Of a DNA stretch of 64,000 nt, positions 15,516 through 27,500 are shown in pieces; the first letter of the stretch is position 1, and each line of letters begins with the position of its first letter. The position numbers and the translations under genes were made by a program. Source of the DNA: Paraspadella gotoi (taxonomy: Eukaryota > Chaetognatha); the NCBI GenBank assembly GCA_051294375.1, contig CM119269.1:5467609-5531608 (forward strand). Direction: 5' to 3'. The notes below the pieces were generated by a model. That model was not told where the DNA came from and searched no databases. It saw only the letters and a list, made by a program, of their open reading frames with translations.

Positions 15516-18500
15516 GAACTTTTGACTTGCTAAAGTTTAATACTTCAAAACTGTCAAATGCACTGATGAAGAACCAAATATTATTGTTCGAAACATGTCT
15601 GCATCTAATAATAATAAAATTTCGTTGTTTCTCATTTATAATCTTACAAAAAGTTATAGCGAGCAGCAGCTAATCACCTGCAAGTAGTAAATGTCGACTC
15701 CCTGTGCGTTGGCCTCAGCGTCTTCGATGGTGGACGGCACGTACCCGCAAACTTGCCACATGAAACCGAAGTAACTGTGGTCAAAGACGTTTTTATCCTG
15801 CAAAAACTGGCCATTGTCTTGGGCGATCCAATCCCCCAGTTCTTTGTTGAGTTGACGAAGACCAATTTCTTTGGTGAGTGGCGACGGTGAACCGAAAATC
15901 GGTTCTTCGTCGGGAACTTTGTCTACGAGCAAAAAAAGAAACAGTACGCAGATTATTCATGACCCGTTAAGAAATAAAGTAATCAGAACATGAACCGAAA
16001 TTGGCAGACACAAACCTGAAGCGGAAGCAACCTCTTCCGACTGCGAGTCCGCCCGGATGGAAGTCACGCGCTCATAAAAGAGCATGTAAGCGCTGTTGGT
16101 TTTTTCAAAAGAAAAGTCCATGAACTTGTCGGTGACTTGATCGTAGGTCTTGGAGGTAAGTTCACCACCGAAACACTCTGCCGGGATTTGATGAGGATCG
16201 AAGGGTTTCACCTCGGCGTCGTTAAACAAAAACCAACGGTCTTGATAGACGCCAGTCTCAAAGGATCCGCTGCTGCTTGGAAATATATGGGGAAGATGAT
16301 AAATAAGGGAGAATAAAAAAAATTCATATCTAAATTTCCACCTGCTGGACGTGTCCGACATAGATCTCCGGTCGCGAATAAAGGAATAATAATGTCCCCC
16401 GTCCGCCGTGCCCGTGTGGACCGTAACTCCGATGAGTTCGTACTCCGTCGTCCCCTCGATGCTGTCTTCCTCCGTCTCGTCCGCTTCACCAGGGATATTT
16501 TCATCTTTGGACTGAATCATAAAATAATGAACTTAATTTTAACGAATTATTGATTGTTATTGTCTTTCAACAACCTAACAGTAATTTAGTTAGAATCGAT
16601 AAATAATCTTTAGTTGCGCCGCGAGTACTCGCGGAGCATCTCATTAAAAAGGCTTATAACTGGGGTGATACTTCATTAATTTAATTAATTTTTTGTATGA
16701 AAGTAAGGTAACATAAGATCATATCATATCATATATCATACTAATGAAGTTAAGTGATCACTTTAAAAAATATCGCATGACCCAAAATTTAATGGGGTTT
16801 AAATTTTGTAAAAAATCGAATTGAGGTTAGTACCGAAGAGGAATCTTTTCTCGGACTTGCGGCCGGCGACTTGCTGCCAAGGAGTACTTTCTCCGTGTAG
16901 CCGCTCATGTCTAACGACATGGGAAAGGTAAAGTGGGTGTTGACTTTCTCCTTGGTCATCGTTAACATGTTGAAGGTATAACGCATGGTGTTGAAGCAGA
17001 GAATTCGCGGCAAGGTCTTGAAACAGGCCCGTTTTTCGGCGCGGACCTGAATGTGGAAAAGAAATAAGGAAAATAAGAAAAACACTTCCATTAGTAAAGG
17101 TACTACAATGTATAAATGTGATTGAAGAACTCAATCTCATTCGAAATAAATCGTAAGTTACTCTGCAACAGGTTCTCATTTTAGGCAATAATAAAAGGAA
17201 GAGAGAGAGAGAAATTTCCCTCTCCGTTCGCGAGTGACTCCAAAAAAATAAAAAAATTTTAAAAAATCTTTCTCATCTTAGAACAAAGTTCAAAACAGTA
17301 AATAAATAAAACACGAAATAAAACAAAACGAAATAATACTTATACACAAAAAAAGTCCAGCAGTTTTCAAACTAATGATATACTTATGAATTATTCTTAT
17401 TTTTAAAGCATAGTAAAAATTATTTTGGTGTTGGCAAATGGACACAGAGTATAAAGGTTTCCAACAAAGAATTGAGAAAAGGACTGGGGTAGACTGAGGA
17501 CAGGTGAAGAGTGAAGACAAATAGAATGAGGGAGAGTGAAAGATAAAAGACTAGTCAGATTATTGAGTTATTGACACAGTACATAAATTTAAAAATGAAA
17601 TATTGAAATTATTAAAAGTTTACAATCATTAACTTTGGACCCAAGTACTAACTGTGAGCTCACCTTTTTTTCACACTTGTCACAGGTGTACATGTTATCG
17701 CCTTCCAGCGTGTCCTTGACCGTGACCTCGTCCAGAGACTCGTAGAGGTTCTTCATGTCGGCGACCTGACATCTCACGGTGTAAAACTCCTCGGCGGTTT
17801 GGGAAACGTGGTCGCAGTCAAGGCTGACTACATTGTTTGTGATGACGCCCCCAAAGAGGTCCTTAACGAGGCTCTTAAGATCACCGCTCATCTCCTCCAT
17901 CTTTGAAATGAGGTCTGTGAAGAACTCAGTCATGTCCTTCTGCTCGCCCGTGTTTAAAGGCTGTTTGTCCATTGTGTAGACTTTGCAGAAGGACTTAGGG
18001 TTGAAGGATTTTCGTTCCGAGGCCGCCAGAAAGGCAAACATGCGCTGAAGCTCGGCCAGAATCTTTTTGTGCGGCGACGAATCGTTGGGTGAGGCCACCA
18101 GAATTCCTTTTCGTGCTGGCGGAATCATGAAAAGGTGCTGCATGCAGGACGCCATGTAGCAAGTCGCCCCAAGGTTGGTGAGACCGACGAAGCCGCAGCC
18201 CGATCTCGCCTCCTCCTCCGGCCAATAATCCCAGGGAAAAGAGCGATCGTGGGTCTCCTTGCAGTGCTGTCGCATCAGCTTGTCCACCAGCACGACGAAG
18301 TTGGAGAAACTACCCTTAACCAGCTCGATCATGACGTCGTAGCAAGCAGAGCGAATGGGCGAGGCGGACGAAGATCTTGAGTTGCACTTAGATTGACTCG
18401 CCTGACCAATGAGCGCCGAGTGTCGTCGAGATGACGCGTTGGGCGAAAGATAAGAAGGAACCGAAGAGAAAAGGGAATTGAAAATAAAGGAGAGAAAAGA

Positions 18501-21500
18501 GCGACCCTCGGCGCCGAACTTAAAGGAAGGATTGTGCTTGAGGCAAGCCGTGAGGAGAGAGATGGTTCCGTTGAGTCCGAGATCGTCATGCGCGCTCGGC
18601 GAGGCGAGGGAGAAAGTCTTGAGGGTGGGTACCATAGCGGTGGCGTCTTCACTCACGGGATCGTCGAGGTCGACGTCGTCACCCCCTCTCAAAGCCGCCT
18701 CGCTCCCTTCCTCCGCCTTTTCCCCCTTTATGCTTTTGGCGAGAGCGCGCGCGAGGCTGTCCACATCGACGACCTGCGCCGTTTCGTAGGCCTCCTTAGG
18801 CAGGTGGTCGATGAGGCGAGAAACGAGCCAGAAATAATCCTTGGAGCTCGGGCCGAAGGGATCTTTTCCGCCTGGACGGTCCTCGACCGGTTCCAACACG
18901 GAGGGCAATGTTATAGTCTGGGCAAAAGGGAGCGACCGTAGGAGGTCGCCGAGGAAGCGCGGGAGAAAGAGTTTCCCCGGGTTGGAGTTGACGGAAGCTG
19001 GGGACGAACCGGGCTCCGCCACGACGGTGCCCATGATCAACCGGTAAAGTCCAAAGCAGGCTTCTTTACGGATGTTGGGTTCCGGAGCGTCGACTAGGAT
19101 GGCCTTAAGCCAGGAGCGCAGACGCGGTCGCTCCATGAAGCGGAGATGAGCCTCTGGCACGGAAAAAGCGACCGCGACGAGTAGGGAGAGGGCGTGTCGC
19201 ACAACTTCCGCTTGACCCCAGAAGCCGACGCTGAGAACCGAGGGCGAGCGTAAGGACAGACAAGAGCAAGCGTCCATGAGAAGATCAATGATCTGGGAGC
19301 GAAATGAAACGAAATTAGCGTCTACTCGCGTAAATAATTACGTTCTTTTTATCTATGTTATCATTTTTCCTATCCCCTTCTTACCCTCGGAAGGTCAATG
19401 AGTGAAAAAAAAGAATGGTTTAGCCTTGGCACCATGAGACTTTCCGCGGCGTAACCTTTCCCTTTCTTAAGCTTTTTTGGTCTCAATCCTCCAAACCACC
19501 CTTCGTTGACGGGGGAAGAGTCGACGAATGGGAAGTCGCTTGCATCTGCTAATTCAAAGGAATTAAACAAAATGAATAAGTTAATCTGATTTGCGCATAT
19601 GTCTTATAAAAGAATTTCGGACAGTGATTACAATTTACAAACATACGTATTTGCTAACCCCTCACCTTTGTCGGGAGTCACGTTCCCTGGAGGAAGTCGG
19701 AAAGTGGCGAAATGAAAGAGCAGGCTAAGGAGGTAAGCGAGAGAGTCCTGCGTCCACTCGTTAGCGGTTTCCGCATGGTCGGGCAAAAGCTTACGCGAGT
19801 AAAGAATGTTGAGAAGATGTTCGAGCCCGCCGCTGCGAATGAATGACTGCGACCAGAGGCGATGGCAGTTGTCACCGACCACTGTAGACGAGACTCCCTC
19901 GATGGAGGAGGATCTAAATACATTAAATCGTTAAATTTCAATCCTTAAATTTATATATCAATGATTTAATTTAATGAGAAGAAACAAATTAGTCGTCTTA
20001 CCTCAGCGGCTTGGAAAGATATTCGATAATCTGCAGAGAGTACATGAGCTTGTGAGGATTTTCGGGCTGAAGCAAAGAGGAGAAGTCGACGCTCGTTCCG
20101 TCGGTCGTCGTCAAATTCTGAAAAGTCGCCAGCATTTTCGGCGAAGTCGGCAACATCATGAGGAGTTCCCAAACTTTGCGCGACATGAGCTGAACGCGAT
20201 GGTATTTGCTCAAGAAAATATCTTCTTTGTTGCAAGAGACCTGGGAAGAAAAACGATGCCGGATCGTGTTCGCAATGTTAAGGTTAAATCACACCATTCC
20301 ATTGCCAATTATCACACTAATACCTGAAGAGAGCAAAGTTGATGGAGTAAATGGAGAAGTTGATCGAAAAATGGTTCCTGCAACAACAACAGCATGGGCA
20401 ATTTGTCTATGGGAGGCGAAGGAAAGCACGAGGTCGGAACGCCACTGTTGTTGGTCGAACCGAGTAAAGAGAGGCCTGCTCTCAGATTTCGTTTTGCGCC
20501 TGCGAATAAGAAAATAAGGTAAGAATTGAAGCGGAATCAAGCTTCTACTTTATTTCTTTCTCACCTATGCGATTGGCCGGGTTGCAGATGCTCACGTAGA
20601 TCTTTTCCTGCACTTGACAAGAATCTTTGAAGCCGATTTCCCGTAGTGACTTCTCGTCGAGATCGTGACCTGAGAAAGAGGAAAATGGAATGCGTCGGGT
20701 TTGAAAGTAAAAATTGAGAGAAGAATTGGCGCGGAGCATTCACCGATTTCTTTCCCCTGAGCCAATAGTCTAAAGGGAGGAGCCTCGTCGAGGTGGAGAT
20801 GAATGGCCGCCCACCATTGCGCCACTTCTGCCCGCAACTCGGCCACCAAATCCGACGTCGCCATCTCCAGCGACTTTTTCTCGCTCCCGCCGGCCTGCTC
20901 CAGGGAGAAGCGGATCGTCGCCTTCTCTGACGAGGCGTTCGACGACAGCGAAACGGCTGAGAAAAAGAAAATACGAGAAGTATAAAGAAAATCGAAGGGA
21001 ACGATGTAAAGCAGAAGCTAAAAAGAAAAAAAAACGCAGGTGTTTGAAAAAAAAGAAGATTTTTTTATCAAAATGATAGATAACCTGTTGTTCCGTTTCC
21101 GATTAAGTACCCTTGGGGATAGGTTCCCGAGTGACTAGTTATACCGTTACCCTCCAAATGCCATTTGCGAAAATGAAAAGCGTAGCGTCTTCTGAAGGTT
21201 TCCAAGTGGGTCTAAAAAAAATTGATTTTAATTTAATCTAATTTTATTTAATTTAACAAACTATAAAACGGAAAAGAAAAAAAATTGCCGAAAATAAATT
21301 TTTTAAGGTTGATCGAGTGACGATTTGCTTTTGTTCTAAATCAGTTACCGAAAAAGAACTTACCTTCAGAAGCAGAAGACCTCGTTGAATGACTAGTAGG
21401 CTGGACTCTTGGTTCGAATCCAGCGAAGCCGACGCTTGGGTGAGGCTCTCCATGCATCGCGATACAAACTCGGATTCCCTCTCGAAATTTCCCAGGCTGA

Positions 21501-24500
21501 CTTTTAAGTAAAAGTCGTTGATGTACTGAATTGCCGTCATGGAAACCTTTTAGGGGGAAGGGGAAAATAAATCATTAAACTATATTTTATATACAACTGG
21601 CTTGTCAAAAAAAAAAAGAAAAAAATCTTCTTACTTCGGTGTCCAAAGCCTTAAGCGCGATCTCCCACAAAAACTCCATTCCGAACTGAGACTCGACTCG
21701 TTCTTCGTCTTCCTCCTCCTTTTCTCCGTTCCCCTTCGTCGCGTCGTCTTTCCCCGCAGTTTTCACTTCCGAGTGACTCTTTCGCGCCTGGAACAAATAT
21801 TTTTAAAAAATCACGATATTTGTACAATTTCTTACAAAATAATAGTGCATGACTTAAAATATAAGAGACGTTACCTGCCACAATCTGTGAGCTATGTGAT
21901 AAAGCTGTTGATACAGCTTGAGGCCAGTGATAGTCATTGAGGCGGGACTCAAGCTCGGAATTTTGTGGTAAAAGATGTGAGCGTAAGCTTCGGTAGTCAG
22001 GGCGTGCAAGTCCTTATCCGACACTTGGTGATGCAACCAGGCGAGCAGGTCGTTCGGACATTCTAATTCACCGGCCAAGCTCGTCCACAATTCGTCCACT
22101 TGATCTGAAAATTTTAGTTCAGTTTGACAATGATCGAAGTAAAAATATTCAATTATTAAAATTATCGAAAAGAAACCGCTCACCTAAAGAGAGATGAAAA
22201 TTTGACGGGGAACCGATAGACGAGAAGACGCAGTTGAGAAATTGTAACCTCACGTGAACGTGTTCCTGATGCGAGAAGACGGGCGAGCCCATCCGACGCC
22301 CGGCCCGCCTGGCCTCCGTGTAGGCGCGGAGATTGGCGAAAAAGTGGTGCATCATTCGCTTCTCGTTCACTGCCCACAGGACCAGGTGGTGCCCGTCAAC
22401 GAGTCCGCCGTGCGGCGAGCAGCAGGCGGGCGACCCCAGGACGGCGCCGGTGGCCGAAGCGGCGTTTTGTGCGACGCCGAAAAGCTTAGGCAAGAGGCGG
22501 AGAGCGACGACAGTTGACGAGTCGTTGGCGAGATTATCCACACACGCCTCGATAAATTTGATGCGGATGCGCTTCTCCGACGAGAAGCATATTATATTGC
22601 AGAGAGTGCGTTCGGCCTGAATTGCGAGTGCTTCGCCCAATTGGCCAACCTTGTCGTCCTGCAGTAAGTCCCAAAGGAGCGTCTTGCCCCGACGATAAAT
22701 CGTGTCCAGGCTAAATTCGGAGACTCCACCACCGCCGCCTCCCTCGCTAGCGCTCCGCTGATTCTCCAGCGTATGAAACGCGGTGTCGAGGTTGGGCATG
22801 CGGACGCCAAAAGGGTTGTTGTAGCGACAAGAGACGGAGGCGGGCTCGACGGAGTGACACTTGCCCAGGGCGGGTATGGGGCTCAACAGTGGACCCCGTC
22901 GAGAGCCAACCGACCCACGACCCGAACCGCCACCCGCGAACACATTGGAAAAACCCGCGGCCGAGGATGGGGGAGACGAAGGACGATAATGAATAGGTGA
23001 GGAGGTGGGCCCACCAGGCGAGGGACCAGCCTTTGGCGTGGCGTGCTTCTGACCCACGCTGACGGTGGTGATGCCCGCGGCAGCTGCGGCGGCGGCGTTC
23101 CTCGCCAGCGTCGCACCCATCGGCAGAGCGTTGCCTGGAAACCGGCCCGGCAAACGGCTGCCGAAATAACCGTGGGCGGCCATCTCGGCGCGGGCCGCTT
23201 GTAACTCGTCCTCGCTCATGTCCGCCTCATCGAGTTCGTCGCCGGCGATGACATCTTCGACGCCGGCGATTCTCTCCACCCCGTCTTCCTCGTCAAAGTC
23301 GGCCATATTCTTCTCACTCTTCGTGCTACCGTGGGAACTGCCGCAGGAAGCGTCATCGGTGCTCAGAGCCGCCGCGTCGTCGTCGTCCGCGTGATGGCGC
23401 GGCACGACGGTGGGGCGCGGCGGAAGTGCGTGGACATTAAACTGCTGGAGCCTCGATGCTGCGACGGACGCGGCTAGTGTCGCATCGGCGGAAGTCGCCG
23501 TCGTCGTCGTCGTGGACGAGACACAACCGTCCCGGCTCGAGGGCGGGCAGCAGGAGCACGGAGAGGACGGGGATTCGACGAGGGTCGTGCGAGCGACGGA
23601 CTTAACGACGGGCAGGGCGTCCGGACTAAGGGTCATCGAGGATCCGGAAGAAGTCTCGGCGATCCTATCCTCCGTCTTTTTCTTCTTCGTCCCCAATTGT
23701 TCGCCGTCGGTCGGGCCCCCAGCAACCCGCTTCCGCTTTCCAGAGTCCGTCGTCGTGCCTTCGAGTTCCGCCGACTCTAGCGGCAAGAATTGAGATTTAT
23801 TCGAGCCGGCCGAACGATCCTCGGCAGGTGCATCGGTGGCTGACTCTTGAATGCCCGGACCTTTTTCTTTTGACTCGCACCCAGCGGCGCCATCTTCGTT
23901 AGCAATCTTGACATTGTTTCTGGCTTCTTCGCCGCGGACAGCCTGCCCAGCCGATTCCTTAGTCTCCGGCTCCTTCAAGTCCATCGTTTTCGCCATCAGC
24001 ATATTGAGCATCTTTCTTTTCATGTCTCTTCTTAATCGTTCCTCTTTTTTGACAAGTAGAAGAGACTCCAGATGCTCCTCGTCCAAATCTTCACCGTGCT
24101 CCTCGTCTAAAGCCTCGTAGATGGCGTCGTCATCGTCTTCGTCGTCGTCCGCCATCTGACTCTCGACCTGCGCGCGCAAAGCCGTTTCCTAATAGGACAG
24201 AGAAATATTATAATAATAATCTAATACTTAAGGGAGTGGTCTTTTCATACAATTGAAACATTTTTTTAAATATTTTCCACTTCATTGATAGGGAAGCCAG
24301 GTACTCTGGGAGTGAATAAACGAGACTGTGAGAGAGTCTTGATTGAAAGCTTGCAGGGACCTGCTATGTCATTATCTTGTAAGAGTGATGGAGGCCTTAA
24401 ACCACCAAAGCCTGACCAAAGTCAAGGCAAGATAGCTTATTTATTAAATGAATGGATAATTTTTATATTGGTTGTACCAATTTCATAATATATTATATTT

Positions 24501-27500
24501 ACTATAAGTATAGTTGTATACAAACGATATCAATAAATGGCTAAAAATCTTAGTACGGTAAAATTTTATCTTAAAATGATTTAGTCAGGTATGTGTCTTG
24601 TTCGACCCGCGAATTTCATGTATCTCATGTATTTTGTTTGCTGCATCCCCGTATTTCACCGTGCAACAAATAAAAAAAAACCAAAACTACAGAACAAGCA
24701 TACAAATTTACTTGTTCTCCGCTTAGTCCGAGCGCATCCTTGAGCGTGTTGTAATTGTATTCGGAGCCGACGTCGTCGCTTCCGGTCGAGTCGAGTTCTC
24801 CGCCATGAAGGCGCATCATGAGCTCCAACTCCTCCTCGTCCAACTCCTCCTCTTCGTCATCCTCTTCCTCTTCATCGTCGTCCTCGGCATCGTCATCGTC
24901 CTCTTCCTCCAAAAACTCGTCTGAGTCGGACTCTAGCTGATCGATAAGTCTCGTGGGAATTTTGTCGACGGATCCGAATCGAAGGAGCAGCTCCTTCTTC
25001 CGCTCATTAAGCGCCCTCTTCCGCGCCTCGGCCGAGAGGGCGCGGCGCTGCGCCTCGAATGATTCGCCACGGCGAGGCGCCTTGCGACCGTGGATGGCGA
25101 CGCGGCGGACGGACCCGCCCGGTGATAGAGTTGTGACAACTTTGATCTCTCCGAGGGAAGAATCCGTCTCTTCGAGTCGACGAGTTTCGTCCTAAATTGA
25201 TCAAAAATTTCGTTTAAAGACAAAAATTCAATATATTTTACATATTAATGATTAAATCATTAATTCTCTGATTTATGCCTGAAATCGTAGATTAGTAGTT
25301 AAAGTAATTATATTTCTTCTTTATTAAATTTCACAATTTATATTATAGGTATTGTGTAAATATTTATGCCATGGTGATTGGAGAGGTTATTTGCTTAAAA
25401 TGATTTCCATATACAAAAATAAGAAACTGCAAGTACTAATATAAACTTTAACAGCCTTCACACTTAATTTCAACAGCCTGTCATTTCAACAGCCAGTCCA
25501 TCCCCTGGAAGAACTCACATCGCCCGATGAGGCGCCCTCAAAATTCCTCTTTGTCTTGACGCGTTCTTTTTTTCGTAGAAACTGACGCGCTCTCTCCGAT
25601 GCCTTCCTCGCCTTATTCCTGACAAAGGCCGAAGTTCGCGGCGAGAGTTCTATCTTCTTTGGCGGCGGCGGCGTCCGAGCGGACGACGCCGTTCGATTGG
25701 CGCCCCTACTGGCGCCAGAGGGGGAGGCGGCGACGCGTTTAGCGCCAAAGACGCGCGCCGTCATTTGCGGCGGGCATTTGATGAACTCGCTGTGGCGTCG
25801 CGAAGTCGCCTCCAAGGTTTCCGGATCTACGGAGGAATCGTCGCTCCCGTCCTCTTCCTCCTCCGTGGTGATTATCATGTCGTCGTCCTCATCATCTTCG
25901 TCATCATCTTCATCTTCATCATCTTCGTCCTCATCATCGGTAACTTGACGATGCAGTTGATGGTGGTGATGATGATTGCCTCTTATAGCGGACCTTCCTC
26001 GCACAACGGCGCCCTTGACGTTGGCGCCGCGACGCACCCGCCCGCTGAGATGTCCCCTCAAGCTGCCTCGAGCCGACGACTGCATTTGGGAGAGGACGGT
26101 GGGGCGGACAACGAGCGGTCGATTCTCCTCGTCATCGTCTCGGGTTTCTTCCTCGACACGATCGGCGGCGCGATTTTTGGTGCTCGTCTTTGATTCCACC
26201 AGCGGCGATGGTCGACGGGGTCCGATAAAAAGGGCGCCTGGCTTTGATCCCTCGTGGTGCTTTGACTCCTCGCTCCGACTATCGGCGAAGCGATTCTCCG
26301 TCTCCTCGTCCGATGAGCGTTCACCGCTCGCTGCGTCCTCGAGCGTCTTTTGTTTGGTGCCCATCAGGGGCGCTGTCCTGGTCCAAGATGGTGCGATACC
26401 GGAAGTGGCTCCCAGACCCATTATGGCCGGCAAATGGAGAGTGTGAGTGTCCCAGACAGACTTAATTAAATGAGAAGCCAGAAAAAGTGTCTGCTCCGTG
26501 TGAAGGCTCGGCTCCAGGGACGAGAGGATGGAGATAAAATGATAAACCGAGGACATTTCCAGATGCTTGCAAAGCGGAATCAAGATGTCATAAACTTGCT
26601 TGGTGCAGTGCTTGATTTGAGCGGCCGACCACATGCAATCAACGTGATCCTTGGTTATTCTTCCCTCGACGGCCAAAAAGACGAGAACGGTCTGACTTTG
26701 CTTTATCAACTCCACGTGGAGATTTGGGCCAAAAACGTGCTCGACCAGGCGATTGGCGACAAGCCAGTCAGCCAGGCGCGATGATGCGCAACCGCGACCA
26801 GAGTTGCCACCTGGGCCGCCGCCTTCCCCGCCGCCACGGTCGAAATGGGCGGCGGCGTGGAATTCGTGCTGGTTGCAGCAAAGGTCGTTGACGGAGGTGA
26901 TATAGGCGTTGATCTGCGCCAGGCCGCCGATGCGCAGTGTCAACGTGGAGCTAGTAAAATATTTAAGCGCCAGCTCGAGTCCCTCGGGATCGAAAGATTC
27001 CACGAAAACTCCGACGGCAGCGACGCCTCGATGCAGCTCCGGAGCCTCCTTGACGGTGTGCCAGACAAGGTCGGTCATGGCGCGGTTTCCGGCGACACGA
27101 AGTTCGTCGTCCGAGAGGCGACACATGTACCTTATGATAGGCACGCGCAGTGGCGCGATCACTGTCTGAGCTGTCGAGTAGTTGACGAGATTCTTAACAA
27201 AAGTCACTATCTGAACGAGAATGTGGGCGAAGGGGACGGGAAGGCGGGAGCCGGAAGCCTTAGTAGATGGTTCCGACGCAGACGAGGACGGTTCGAGCTT
27301 TCGCGCCTCGGTAGGCTCGACGAGGGCGTCCTGGAAGCACCGAAGGATGGCCTGCGGTCCCCGGGAGTCGATCCAAAAGCAAACATTGCGCATGAGAAAG
27401 ACTGGGAGGTCAGGGTCCGACAGCTCGCAATATGCACCCAGGGCCGCCGCCTCTTGCTGGGAAAGATCCTCCAGAGTGGAACAGTGCGAGACTCGTTTGT

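Larger units (their letters stand above)
14716..15677. other. USP34 intron 18, repeat-filled, with ribozyme motif
   Basis: An intron of 962 bp. From left to right it holds a partial inverted copy of the ribozyme 3' part (14918-14952, minus), a dispersed repeat (14951-15045), pyrimidine-rich DNA with a CT tract (15471-15512) and the best hammerhead motif (15558-15604). No coding frame is supported. Confidence 0.8.

Noticed and set aside
15957-16520. 187-codon minus frame reading through a USP34 intron
   Set aside because: Comparison with USP34 shows a 72-nt intron at 16270-16341 and a donor at 16015; the frame only looks continuous because that intron lacks stops.
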